From Paralithodes platypus (lineage: Eukaryota > Arthropoda > Malacostraca > Decapoda > Lithodidae), in contig CM064551.1 of NCBI GenBank assembly GCA_032716605.1, positions 47,800,674 through 47,864,673 on the forward strand: a stretch of DNA of 64,000 bases. Reading direction: 5' to 3'. Below the pieces are notes generated by a model that was given only the letters and a program-made list of their open reading frames with translations, searched no databases and was not told where the DNA came from. Both the position numbers and the translations under genes were made by a program. Below, piece after piece: positions 39,494 to 51,379 of the stretch; position 1 is the stretch's first letter; each line of letters starts with the position of its first letter.

Positions 39494-41441
39494 ATGGAAA
39501 GAATAAGAAGGGCTATAGAAAAAATGAACAGAAGTAAGTCACCGGGACCGGATGGGATACACCCAAGAATCATAAAGAAAGGAGGGGAGATGTTAGTAGA
39601 GCCATTGAAAATTTTATTTGAGGTATCGTTTAATACAGGACAAATCCCGATGGACTGGAGAGAGGCGAACATAACAGCTATACTTAAGAAGGGAAAGAGA
39701 AATGACCCAGGGAATTATAGACCAGTCAGTTTGACAAGTGTTGTGTGTAAACTAATGGAAACGGTAATTAGAGAAGGAATAATGGATCATATGAAGTCAA
39801 ACCAACTTTTCAGTGGGAGACAGTTCGGATTCTTGCCGGGGAGGTCGACGGTACTACAGCTAATTAAGGTGGTAGATGATTGGATGCAAATTCTAGAAGA
39901 TGGTGATGTAATAGACGTGGTATATTGCGATTTTATGAAGGCCTTCGATAAGGTCCCACATAAAAGGTTAATAGAGAAAGTTAGAAGCTATAATATAGGG
40001 GAGAAATGTGTGAAATGGATAGAAGCCTTCCTGAAAGATCGGAGACAGAGGGTACTGGTGAATGGAATAGGCTCGGGGTGGAGGGAAATTACAAGTGGGG
40101 TACCTCAGGGATCTGTGTTGGGACCACTGCTGTTCGTTATATTTATCAACGACTTGCCTGAAGTTATAACTAATGGAAGTGAGGTATACCTGTATGCGGA
40201 TGACACTAAGCTGTATAGAAGAGTGAGGAGTAAGGAAGATATGGGTTTGCTTCAAGGAGATGTGGAGGGCATGAAGGGATGGTCTGAACATTGGTTAATG
40301 CCTTTTCATCCAAAAAAATGCAAGTACAGTAGGGTCCCGCATAAAACGTGTTCGCATAAAACGAGTCTCGATTAAAACGACCGACCTAAAATATTAATAT
40401 TTAATTTTCGATCAGAACGAATGTGATCACATAAAACGAGTCCGCCGCCAAAGTGGGGCAAATCCGAGGAGTTTTCATATAGAGCGCCGAAATATCGTAC
40501 AAAACGTACGAAATATCGTTCGCTTTGTACGAAAATTTTCGCTTACAGTGAACATTGACGATATTGCGCCACCAAAATGCTGTGTTCACATAAAACGCCC
40601 TCGTTTATCGACCATAAATTCGTTTTATGCGAGACCCTACTGTACATGCGGATTGGGACCAGCAAGATAGACAAGGTAGGATACAGTATGTATGAAGCGA
40701 TGGAGGAAGTGAATGCAGAAAAGGATATAGGAGTAGTGATAGACAATAAGTTAAATTTCTCAGAACATTTAGCGGAAAAGATAAACAAAGCCAATAGAAT
40801 TGTAGGGTTGATAAGGAGGGACATTTGTGTCACTTGACGAAGAAATCTTCAGGAATCTCTATACAGCGCTGGTTAGGCCGCACCTGGAATATGCGAACCA
40901 GGTGTGGGCTCCATATATGGTAAAGGATATAGAAGCAGTGGAGAAACTGCAGAGGAGAGCTAGCAAGCTGGTACCAACGTTGAAGAACGCGAGCTATGAG
41001 CAGAGGTTGAGGACACTGGGGCTTCCGACACTGGCATATAGGAGAAAGAGAGGGGATATGATAGAGACTTTTAAGATAGTGTCAGGAAAGTACGATGAGG
41101 ATGTGTGTGAAGGTATCTTCTTGATGCGGGAGGGAACAAGAACGAGAAGACACTCTAAGAAAATTTACAAAGAAAGAAATAGGCTTGAGAAGGCAAAGAA
41201 CTCATTTTGTGATAGAGTGGTAAATGAGTGGAACGCACTGCCCCAGTATGTAGTCGATTCCGAATCAATAAGGGAGTTTGAAAGTAATCTTGATAAAGCA
41301 TGGGGAAGACAAGATTTGAAGTTTGATTATAAAACAAAAATACAGAATAGTAAAAATGTTGCGTCTGCTACCGCCGCCGCCAACACCGTGAACGACCGCA
41401 GCAGTGCAAGTACTGGTACTGAGCTGGATACACAGGCATAG
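39494..41441 (+). pseudogene. LINE B reverse transcriptase, copy 2
   Basis: Coding 39494-40324, MITE 40327-40642, then 40643-41441. RT motifs are SPGPDGIHPR, NYRPVSLTSV, FGFLPGRST, CDFMKAFDKVPH, GVPQGSVLGPL and YADD. The C-terminal RRKRGDMIETF and Ser/Ala-rich tail are the same as in copy 1. Unlike copy 1, the T-run frameshift and the early stop are absent, but one extra base near 40820 breaks the frame (RR then DICVT instead of RRTFVSLDEE). The endonuclease half is missing. Confidence 0.9.
40327..40642 (-). mobile_element. TA-flanked MITE (CAGTAGGGTC family), copy 2
   Basis: It is flanked by TA (40325-40326 and 40643-40644), with ends CAGTAGGGTCCCGCATAAAA and (reverse complement) CAGTAGGGTCTCGCATAAAA. 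LINE B copy 1 gives the exact empty site (near 18834, single TA in ATGTACTTGC), proving insertion and a TA duplication. Confidence 0.95.
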
Positions 41442-41463
41442 TTTGCCTTTTTCCAGAGAATCT

Positions 41464-41504
41464 ACTGTAAGAAACTGTAAGAAACTGTAAGAAACTGTAA
41501 GAAA
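41464..41504 (+). repeat. LINE B tail, four CTGTAAGAAA units
   Basis: Perfect 10-bp tandem repeats terminate LINE B. Copy 1 has two units (about 17998-18014, minus strand). Confidence 0.9.
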
Positions 41505-43335
41505 GCAATTCGAGGGAAGTGAATTCCAAAGAGTAGTAGCTCTGGGGATAAATGAATTCTGATAAGCAGAAGTTCTGCATTGTGGAGGAGAAAGTGTAAA
41601 TTCATGGGCGCTCTCAGCTGCCCTAGTTCTACGGGGAAAGATGTGGAGAGGCGGCACAATTGAAGCAAGTTCCTCGGAACAATTGCTGTGAAAATATCTA
41701 GAAAAATGCAAGGGATGCAACGTTTCTTCGTATGGATAATGTAGGAAGGTCCTGTGTTATTGCAGGGTTATTGATTAATCTAATAGCTTTATTTTGAATT
41801 TTGTCCAACTGCCTCAATGCAACCACTCCACTTCCACCCCACAGAGGTGAACAGTAATCCATCTGAGACTTTTATATATTACGGCCAACTGCTCGTCAGT
41901 GAAGAATTCTCGAACTCTGTACTGGAGTCCCAGTTTTTTAGAGGAATTCTTAGCAATGCTTCTAACATAATGTGTCCAGCTCAAGTTAGTAGTTAATGTT
42001 ACACCGAGAATGTCAATACTAGGGGAAGTGGGAATATTTACATCATTAAAAAATATATGGGAGTCAGTGAGATTCTGTCGGTTATAAAATTGAATGTACA
42101 ATACTTGGTTTTCTGTGCATTAAAGGAAACTAGATTCTTTTGTCCCCATTCATTAATTCTAGAAAGGTCCTGGTTCAGAAAAATTGCAGTGTTTATTTTT
42201 GAATTTATAAGATCGGGTTGGGTGAAAGAATTGGTAAATGTGAAGGAACTGTGGAGTGTTGAGTCATCTGCGTAGGAATGTATTGGATTATGAGTGGTAG
42301 ATATGAGATCATTGATATGAATGAGGAACAGAGTTGGGGCCAAAACTGATCCCTGGGGAACACCAGCATTTATTGAGTGAAATTGAGAATAAAGGCCATC
42401 TACCATTACACATATTTTTCTGTTATGAAGATAAGAAGAAATTAGTGGAACTAATGATGCAAGGCCGTAGTGTGACATCTTCGACAATAAGGATTGATGC
42501 CAGACTCTATCAAATGCCTTTGATATATCCAGTGCTATTGTATGTGTTTCACCATGTTGGTCTGTAGCTTGGTTGATTTGATGCGTATGAAGGCAAAGAA
42601 TGTCTGCAGTTAATCGACATCGTCTAAAACCATATTGCCTATCACTGATTAATTTATTATTCTCAAGATGCTTAATTATGTGATTATTTAATATAATTTC
42701 AAAGACTTTACCAAGAGTGGAAGTTATAGCTATTGGTCTGTAGTTTGATGGATCTGAAGAGGCACCTTTTTTAGGAACTGGATGGATGTTTGCTTCTTTC
42801 CAGGGTACTGGGAAGCATGAGGTATGAGTACACAGACGGAATTTGTTTGCCAATACAGGAGCGAGCACCAAGGAGCAATTCTTAAGTACTATTGGAGGAA
42901 TTTCATCTGGACCAGGAGCCTTATCTACTGAGAGATTCTGCAAAATAGTTTGACATGTCTGGTGTGGATCTTAAGTGATGGAATTTCAGGCGAATTAAAA
43001 TTAAGTACAGGGACATCTTGATTTATTTCATTTAAGGTTGAGTTGGTGGAGAAAATATCCGCAAGAAGGTTAGCTTTACCTCGTGGGTCACTTACAAGAT
43101 TGCCAGTCGGAGATTTTAATGGTGGAATGGATGAAGCAGTAGTGAAGTTGGATTTGAATGAGTTAAGAGTAGACCAAAATATTTTGTTATCATTTGGATT
43201 ATTTAGAAGTTTATTTGCCTGCTTGTGGAGAAAGTTTGATTTAGTTAGGTTTAATACAGTTTTGGCATGATTTCTGATGTTTCTAAAGTAATTAAAGGCT
43301 TCATGTGTTTTTTATCTTGTTTTTTATCTTGATCT
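41505..43335 (-). pseudogene. Jockey-type LINE (LINE J) reverse transcriptase
   Basis: The minus-strand frame 42943-42038 carries RT motifs DKAPGPDEIPP, NYRPIAITSTLGKVFE, QYGFRRCRLTAD, ALDISKAFDRVWH, AGVPQGSVLAP and the catalytic YADD in HSYADDSTL. It continues in another frame (42101-41814) with ILGVTLTTNLSWTHYV and ends near 41505 with ATTLWNSLPSNC. The upstream part (about 43310-42945) is degenerate. The endonuclease is missing. A frameshift near 42050 and stops make it non-functional. Superfamily placement rests on these motifs. Confidence 0.82.
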
Positions 43336-43339
43336 CCCA

Positions 43340-44300
43340 TACCGTAGGTGGGGGAGAAGCCCACGTCATTATTGAGTGCAACGTTTCTCTCCTCGCCCAT
43401 ACCGACAGTAAGTCGTGAATTAATGGAGGAATTTTCCACAACTTTCCCGCCAGCAATAGCGGGAAATGTTTGTTTCCTTCCAAGATTAACCTCTTTACTT
43501 TCAATCGACCCAACTTTACAGTTAGTTGAATCCAATTGAGAGAGCCGACCAGGGATTCCATGTCCTTCTCGTGGTACTCAGACTGTGAAGAAACAAAAAC
43601 AATTTCTTTCAAAATCTATTGCAGTTGTCCACACTCTGAGAGTAAGATTTGCTGTGTCCCAGACCAGCCCTATCCACTGAATTACCCGTGTGGGAACAAG
43701 ATGCGACTTTGCCAAGTTGACCTTGAACCCTAGGGATTGTACATGGTTTATAATGTGATTGACATGGATGTTGCATAGACTCTCTGACTCCGCCACTACC
43801 AGCCAGTCGTCTAGGTACCACAACACCTTGATTCCCTGGTTTAACATCGGCATGAGGGCCTGCCGGACTAATTTTGTGAATATTCTCGGTACAAGGTTCA
43901 ACCCAAATGGCATTCTCCCAAAGACATAAGTCTCTTGCCTGATCCTCAATGCGAGGAATTTCTGGAAGCTTTTGTTTATCGGGACATGCCAATAGGCGTC
44001 TGTCAGGTCTAACGAGCACATCCAACCTTGCGGCGGTAGTGTTAGCCTGATGTGATTCACAGTGAGCATCCTGAACGATGTGTTGTGAATGTGTGTGTTC
44101 AAACAAGACAGGTCTACGACTGGTCTCATCTGAATACTGTCCCTCTTTGGTACGAGAAAAAGTCTGGACGTGAAAACAGGGCAAGTTGGATTGACAGGGA
44201 CAATGATATGCTTGGTGATCATTTCCTGGACTAGTGACTCCACCTCTAAAGATACATGATTGACTTCTAGAGTTTGACGTTAACGAGGTCGCCGGAGCCA
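43340..44300 (-). pseudogene. DIRS reverse transcriptase and partial RNase H, copy 3
   Basis: The minus-strand frame 44243-43578 is open for 221 codons: VESLVQEMITKHIIVPVN, LFLVPKRDS, SLDLTDAYWHVP, MPFGLNLVPRIF and an intact YLDDWLVVAE catalytic box. After a frameshift near 43610 it continues with MESLVGSLNWIQLTVKLG and reaches ASPPPTVW just before the RNase H core, where LINE J sequence begins. The RT N-terminus absent from copy 1 is present here. Confidence 0.87.
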
Positions 44301-44479
44301 CTGCCAGGTGATGCCCTTGCGTACCACTGTCCTTGCCCAAGTTCGCCGGGGCCAGGCCCGGTGACACGCCCGAAATGACCCAGTTACTTGACTGGGCCTG
44401 TCCGGTGGAACTACCCTCGAATCCAACTCGCCCTCAATAGGCCCCGGGAGTGAGAGAGTTTGAACTGTGACTATTTTTT

Positions 44480-45587
44480 TTATGGTGGTGGGGTAGGGTT
44501 AGACGTCTGACTGGTTTTGGTAGACGTCGATCCCTGACCTGATCTGTGTTGTGACTTGTTCTTATACCATTTACCTGACTGTTTTCCCTGTTTAGGCATG
44601 AGCTGAGTACTTCCCTGTGCCGGGGGAGACATAGGGTCCTGAAAGGGCTTAGACCCACTAGGCTGGGATTTACCACTGCTCTTAGGCTTGGAGTACGTTT
44701 TCGGAAACTTGAAATGCTCCTTCCTAGCCTGGGAAGTACTCGGCTTCATGCTGTCTACCATATTGTAAACCGGTTTCCTAGTCTCAGGGTTAAGTAAAGA
44801 TGACGCTAACACAGGGGAAAGAGTTACCCGGCGGCTAATGTCGTCCGGTAACTTTTTCACCATATAGACTCTCAGGTCCTGACGTGCGTGGACAGCCTCC
44901 AACAAGGCTTTATTCTTACGTCCCGCAAAGATTGGATAGAATTTTGCAAAAGAAGCCGCCGAGATAAGTCCGTGGCCTTCTTAATATCATTACCAGTAAT
45001 AGCAGCAATAGTTCTCGTGAGGGACTGGGCTATTTGGCGACTTAGTAAAAATTGGGAAAAGAGTCTGTAAGCTTTTTTTCTCAATTTAAAGTCTCTATCC
45101 AAATGTGCTGGAGGAGGGGTGGAAAAGGGTCCCATAGTGACAACTTAGGGGCGGAAAGGAACTCAAATATTCCGGCTTGATTAATTGGCAATGAAAACCA
45201 AATATGGTTGTCTTGAGGAATTTGATGGGAGGATTTAGACGTTATTGTTGCTGCGAACTGCTGCGCCTCAATCTCCCAGTCCACCCACGGACCCAGACCT
45301 ACCTGCCCCACCTGCAGGATTGGATTACTAGACTGATCCAGCACTGGAGTTGTATCCAACTCCGGCGTTAGCGTTTTAAGGAACTTTATATCGTTCACGC
45401 CATCAGTCTTAGTCCAATCTGCAAAAGTCGTGCAGATGAGGAAGGAGGTAATGCCGGGGTAGGGGAATACACGAAAAACTCATAATAATAAACATTGGGG
45501 ATGGCCTTGACCGTTACGTCTAAAAGTTGACCTTGTTTTTCTTTATCCCTTAACTTCTTGCTCTTATTCATCTCAATTACCCACGAG
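44480..45587 (-). pseudogene. DIRS gag-like protein, copy 3, C-terminal part
   Basis: The frames 45587-45395, 45398-45081, 45135-44872 and 44905-44480 continue gag from the SWVIEMNKSKKL region to the tail KFPKTYSKPKSSGKSQ, ending at the NPTPPP stop. The last 141 codons are open. Small frameshifts separate the segments. At 45587 the sequence switches to LINE C; the missing upstream part resumes at 58248. Confidence 0.82.
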
Positions 45588-46432
45588 TTAGCGGCGGAAA
45601 ATGTGGCACTCAAGGCTCAGCTTAAGGAATATGAGGGCCACCTGAGTGAGGAAGTAAAAGGAATTAGTGAGGTAAAAAATGAGTGGACAAGGGTAGAGAG
45701 TGCCACGATAGTAGCCCTTGAAGAAATTGTGAAGGAGCAGAAGGAAGAGAGAGAAAAGGAAAAGAATGAGTTTGAAAAAAATGTAGTGCAATTTTAAAGA
45801 AGAAAGAGAAGGTAGTGAGAGAGACAATAGATAGAGGTAAGTGTGTAGTAATCTTTGGAGATGTGGAAGAGCACCTGGCAGATATGAAGGTAAGAAAGGA
45901 AAGGGATGTTGTGAAAGTCAAGGGGATACTGGATTACTTAGACGAGGGTTATGGATGGGTAAAAGAATTGGAGGAGGTGAGAAGGTTAGGAAAATATAAG
46001 AAAGGCGAGATGAGACCACTAAGAGTGGAACTAAAGTTTAGATCAACAGCAGAAGCAGTAGCCAATGTGAGCTGGAAATTAAATTCGACAGAGCTGAATC
46101 ATATAAGGGTAAAAAAGGACCTAAGTGTAGAAGAACGAGAACAGTTAAGGGAACTCCAAGCTAAGGCTGATGAAGAGAATGGAAAGTTGTCTGAAGAGCA
46201 AAAGAAGATTTTTTTTTGGAGAATAAGGGAAGGGCAAGTAAGGAAGTGGTACATCAGGAGCCACCAAGAACCGAAAGTAAGAGGAGTGATAGGGAAAGAG
46301 ACAGAGAGACAAGTACGAAGTCAAAGCAAGGAGACTGAGCGAGAGATAATGCAGGGAGCAGGGGACCGGAGAGAGAGTCAGGATGTGGTGGAGGTGGAAC
46401 AGAGGGAGAGAGAGGGGGAGGGAGGAGAATAG
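45588..46432 (+). pseudogene. LINE C ORF1 protein (coiled coil plus RRM-like domain)
   Basis: The first part (45588-45797) is rich in Glu, Lys and Leu with heptad-like spacing (AAENVALKAQLKEYE, then KEQKEEREKEKNEFEKN), consistent with a coiled coil. After a frameshift near 45797 the second part (45815-46432) has YKKGEMRPLRVELKF, SWKLNSTELNHIRVKKDLS and EEREQLRELQAKADEEN, which resemble the RRM/C-terminal nucleic-acid-binding region of LINE ORF1 proteins. A charged tail follows. The expected role is RNA binding and chaperone activity in the LINE ribonucleoprotein; this is inferred from position and sequence style. Confidence 0.7.
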
Positions 46433-47471
46433 AATTAGCAGGGGAGGTGGAACTGGGTCAGGGAAGGGATGGAGGAGGAGGTGAACCTGGTAGGAGGCAG
46501 AGAGGGAAGAGAAACAAGGAGGTGGATTCAAATATACTGTGCTACTACACTAATATAGATGGAATAAACAGTAAAAAGGTAGAGTTAGATGATATATTAA
46601 GAAAAGATCAACCACAGATAGTCTGTTTGACGGAGACAAAGCTGAACCAGGACTTTGACAGCAACATAGTGTTTAGTGAAGGATATAATATATGGAGATA
46701 TGATAGGAAGGGTAAAAGGGGAGGTGGAGTGGCAGTATTAGTTAAGAACCCTATGACAGCAAAGCACGTGGAGTTAAATAATGACAAGGCAGAAATAATG
46801 GCAGTTGAACTCAATGATATAGAAGGAAAAAAGGTAGACATAGCAGTAGCTTACATGCCACCACAGACCAGAGCATGGAGGGAGTTGGAGTTTGAGGAGA
46901 TGGTAGAGGATATGATTCAGTCGTTGAGAAGATTGCTTTTAAGGAAAAATCGATTGATCTTGGTAGGAGATTTCAACTGTAGTGAGGTTGATTGGGAATC
47001 GGGAGATGCAGGGCCAAATCAGAGATCTTGGGGAAGTCGGCTAGTGGAGTTGGTTACGGAAAATGTACTTGCACAACATGTGAAGGAAAATACAAGAATG
47101 AGGGGTAATAACGAACCTTCTAAACTCGATCTGATTTTTACAAAAGATCCTCACGAAATTAGTGATATAAACTATCTATGTCCTGTAGGTAAAAGTGATT
47201 ACCTATTACTAAAATGGAAGTTGACCTCGAGTAATGCCAATAGATTAGACAATAGCTACATAAATGACAGATTAAATTATAGTAAAGCTGATTATGTATC
47301 CTTGAAAAGATATTTAGAGGGAGTAGATTGGGATCTTATTTTTAAGGAACAGGACGTACAAGGTAAATATAGTAGATTCCTCGAAATTTATAGAGTAGGA
47401 ACCAATCTGTTTGTCCCAAGATATAAAACTGGAAATTTTACTAAGCAGAAAGATTGGGAGGTTTGACGTAC

Positions 47472-47925
47472 CTCCCAACCTACCAAATAGGAAAACCTAC
47501 TATTTGGTAGTAGTCTTGGAAAATCCAACGTACAAGGCTATTAACCTAATTGCAATGACGACTTGTCTATTTTGACTGCTATGTCGTCATTCCAACCGCG
47601 GTTAAAAAGAAAACGTCTAGAGTCTACTCCTTATCTTGCTCTAGGAGACGTTGTACATTAACCAAAACTACCACCGAAGGTGAAAAAAGCATAGAAGAGA
47701 AGAAAAAGGGGTTTACCTTAGTTACCGCTTAAGGCCCATCCCGTGTTCCGTCATGTGCAGATCCCTGTCGAACGTGCGCATGAGCGACCCTCTCTTGTCA
47801 TCACATCTCACGTCAGCAGAAGAATGCGGATGGGCAGGGGTCCGGCGTGAGGGAGGGTATTATGTACGTGGGATTTTCCAAGACTACTACCAAATAGTAG
47901 GTTTTCCTATTTGGTAGGTTGGGAG
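47472..47925. mobile_element. 454-bp element with 60-bp inverted ends, related to the GC-rich DIRS terminus
   Basis: The ends are CTCCCAACCTACCAAATAGG and its inverted counterpart; the arms match over about 60 bp with one or two differences. An 11-bp direct repeat GTTTGACGTAC flanks it (47461-47471 and 47926-47936). About 285 bp of its interior (about 47515-47800) are nearly identical, in inverted orientation, to the right end of the neighbouring DIRS-like element (52655-52935). It is non-coding. Confidence 0.8.
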
Positions 47926-48259
47926 GTTTGACGTACCGTCAAACCTCCCAATTTGTTAGTAGTCTTGGCAAATCCAACGTCAAGGCTGCATAACAAATAG
48001 GAGGAGGACATCCAAGCCCAACATACCAAAAAAAAAACAATGCATAAAACAAAATTATGAATGACAAAGACACAATTTAAACAAGAGAGTTTAATAAAAG
48101 AGTGAAAAACTGAGGAGTAGCTAAAAAGAACAGTTTTAACACATGCCCGTCATTCATAGTAATGCAAAAACATAGACTTGTCTTAAACCAAAAAGGTACT
48201 GTACCCAAAATCCCTTTTCTTCCAAAACCAACAAAAACACTGAACACAAGAACAAAACA

Positions 48260-49727
48260 CAATTTTCAATGTGGCAAAAACACTTATGTACTGGAACAAT
48301 ACATAATCCCAAACTTGCAATCCAGTGTTGCAAACCCGTACACCCCCCCCCCCCCCCCTTTGTCAAATAAAACAAAGGAAAAGAACGAGGGACAAGGGGG
48401 GAAGACCAGGGATCTTCGCCAGAGCACCAGGAAACACGACCCCCGAGAGCAATCACCTGCCGAGGGGGTCGAACACTGGACACGGAGAGGTAGGAGGAGA
48501 TGAAGGAATTGATAGAAGACCACAAAACCGCTGAGGCGATGGCAGGTAGGGATCGACGTGGCAGGAACCGGAAGGAGGCAGCAAAGGATCTGACACTGTG
48601 CGCAGAACCCCTACAAACAGGGTGACGGGCACGAACGGTCCGACAAACGTGGCGGCCCATCCGCACCTGCGAGAGCCTCCCACCTGTCGGAGGAGACACC
48701 CACACAGCAGGACCCGAAGGCGGCACCACAGAGGAGTGCAAGGCTGACACCGGGCACAACACATGGCGAGGATGCCCACGCCGTAAAGCCTGGACGGCGA
48801 AAGGCTGGAAAACGGGGCCTCCCTCCCATGCGTGGTAACAAAAGGAGGGGAGGAGGCGAACGAGACGCCATGCAAGGACGGGGAGAATTGCACGCAGTCC
48901 CGGGGCCGTGACAATGCCGCTAGTGCAGACACCCGATCCCCAGTGGCCAGACCGACAAGGAAGAGTGGACGCCCGAGCAAAACGGCGTAGCGGCCCTTGT
49001 ATACGTGGGTGAAGCCAGAAGGACCAGAGCCCGCCCCAGATCCCACTGTGGAGGGACCTGGCGCGGAGGCGGTCGATCCCCGAAAGGCAGCCGGCAGGAA
49101 GGAATCCAGCTCCTGCGGCGGAACGACCAGCCCAGCGACGGACCCAAAGACCCCCCGGACGGCAGACAAGTGGGTACGGATAGCGTCGACTTGAAAGCGA
49201 CGTGGACGGAAGAGGTGAAACAAGGAGCGTAGGATGAGGGAAGGAGAGCCAACTGGCAGGCGAGTGTCCTGTAGCCACCTAGTAAAAGACCTCCAGCGGG
49301 ACCCGTAAGTCCCCCAAGGAGAAGACGGCCAGGAACGCTGCAAGAAGTCAGTCAGGGCCCGGCCGGGGACCGGGAGCCACCGTGCCTCATGAACAAGCAC
49401 GATGCTAAGGCCAACGAGGGTCGCAGGTCCCCAACCTAGCTCAAGTGGAAGCCGGAGACAGGTAGAGGGACCGGACTCAGGCACCACCGCGGCAACCGGG
49501 CGTACCAAGCCCGTGCCGGCCACAGAGGCGCGAGGAGCCAGACGCAGCCTCGCGAGGACTGGGCACATCAACAGCGCGTCTGGTGGCGGAAAGATGTATA
49601 TCGACCGCCACCTGTACCAGGCTACCATGAAAGCGTCCGGAACCCCCCGGAGCGCGAGGCCGGAGGGAGAGGTCCAGAGGCAACTGGCGCGGCACCCCCG
49701 ATGCGAACAAGGCGACCTCCGGAACAC
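48260..49727 (-). pseudogene. Tyrosine recombinase of the GC-rich DIRS
   Basis: The catalytic arginine region reads FLVGLATGDRVSALAALSR, the HxxR region HSVRSFAASFRF, and the end LWSSINSFISSYLS supplies a Trp and a Tyr. This keeps the R, H, R, W and Y arrangement. The N-terminal half (VLVHEARWLPVPGRALTDF, then RSFTRWLQDTRLPV) aligns with the copy 1 recombinase from NWQPKDL onward. Frames 49727-48453 and 49278-48154 overlap because of a frameshift near 48700-48780. A G-run follows the coding region on the sense strand. Confidence 0.8.
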
Positions 49728-49728
49728 C

Positions 49729-51009
49729 TCAGGAAGCCGCGAGGTCGGCGAACACAGTCCGGTGCATCGCCCATTCTACAAGAACGCCCTGCCCTCTCGA
49801 CAGGGCGGCCGCCCACAGGGTGGCAGGCCCGGGCAGGGAGGAGGCATGCAAGGAGAAGGGGCGTCGGTCCGCGAGGAAGAACAACTCCACCGAGACCCCC
49901 AATAGAGTCAACGACCTGGAGGACCCCCGCATGAGGAAACAGTGGACAGCTGTCTGAGCGTCCATCCCGAAGGCCACCGACTGTCCCCGAAGGGCCAGCG
50001 CGTGGTCCCTCAGGAGGAACAAAGGAACCAACAGGTCGAGGGCATAGACGGGTAAGGGGCGTGAGTCCCACCCATCTGCCGGGAAGTCGACGGCCCAGGT
50101 CTGATGGGTAACCCCACCCGACCTCGCTCGACGCATCGGTGGCTACCCAGATCGTCTGGGGGGTGGCGGCCAGGGCACAGCCGCAGAGAGCGTGCCCCGA
50201 GCAACCCAGTGTCCGAAGTGTCTGCGAATGGTACGCGGGAGCGGCAGGAGCCGATCCATAGGGGTCAACGGAAACACCTCGGAGCCCATGAGGAGTAGGC
50301 GGCGTAGCCTGAGGCCCCCTAAGGGAATGGGCAGAGCGGCCCAATGCAGCGAACCCACTAACGAGTCCCAGAGCCACCCCGGGAGGGAGACCGAGTGCAA
50401 CACGGCAAAGACCCTCCGCCGAAGGTGCTCCGCGTCCGGCAGACCCTGGGTCACCGGAGCGCCGGACAAAACCCATGCGAGACCGACCCATGGCACGACA
50501 CGCGACGGGGTAAAGCGTGACTTGGGAACATCGATGGGGAACCCTAACTGTGCGACGTGGCGAACGACTGGGAGGGCGTCGCGTACGCACAGTCCGAGGG
50601 CTCCGGAAACTATCAACCAATCGGCCAAGGAAAACAGGAGCTGGAGCCCGCTACTGAGGAGAGGACCCAGAGCCTGTCCCACCAGTGCGGAGAAGATCCG
50701 CGGCGTGATGTGGAGACCGAAGGGTAGGCCGGCGAACAGGAACACACGATCGGAAGTCCGAACGGCCAAGAATCACTGGAATCGAGGATGGAGAGGAACG
50801 AGCCAAGACGCATCCTGGAGGGCCAGCGACACGACCCACGACAGAGGGTGCAGGGCCAGGCGTACCAGGGGTACCGGCAGCATCCGAAACCGTGTGTGCA
50901 CGAAGCGCCCGGTGAGGGCCGACAGAGCCACCACCGGGCACATCGCGTCGCAGTTCGACTTCGGTACCAGAAATACACGGGAGAGGAAAACCGGGTGACC
51001 GGCGGTCAA
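49729..51009 (-). pseudogene. RT / RNase H of the GC-rich DIRS (active site lost)
   Basis: The RT starts FLSRVFLVPKSN, then VVALSALTGRF, ALQDASWLVPLH (LDLTDAYWHV in copy 1) and LPFGLHITPRIFS. The catalytic box reads SLADWLIVS where copies 1 and 3 have YLDDW, so the first essential Asp is replaced by Ala. RNase H shows WVATDASSEVGWGY, FGMDAQTAVHC and LWAAALSRG, where copy 1 has WVDTDAS, FRMDNLNAV and VWADALS. Two of the RNase H acids therefore appear lost as well. Several frameshifts occur. This is an inactivated protein. Confidence 0.85.
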
Positions 51010-51123
51010 CTCCCTCGACGATACCCAGCTCGTGCATGGATGTGAACACGTGGGCCACCTCTGAAGAGATGGGCCGGCGTCGGTGACAAGAGCGGAGAGG
51101 GGGTCTGGACGTCCACGTCCAAG

Positions 51124-51346
51124 TTAGACCCCTCCGCGCAATCCGCCGCCCCCAACGTCCCTCGCGGCCACCGAGGGGCGCAAGGGCGAAAACAACCCGC
51201 GGGAGCCCCCGAGAGGAGGGGAGCGACCCGGGCGGCCAGGCGAGAAGGAGAACAAGGATACCGACCCAGAGAACCTACACATTGTTTTGACGTGGAGGTA
51301 CCCCCGGTACGGTCCGTGCGGGCATGAGCGCCACGTTGACCTCCTC

Positions 51347-51379
<33 letters not shown>

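Larger units (their letters stand above)
39485..41504 (+). mobile_element. CR1/Jockey-type LINE B, copy 2 (5'-truncated)
   Basis: It is closely similar to copy 1 (17998-22952), in plus orientation. It contains the TA MITE at 40327-40642 and ends with four CTGTAAGAAA units (41464-41504). Confidence 0.9.
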
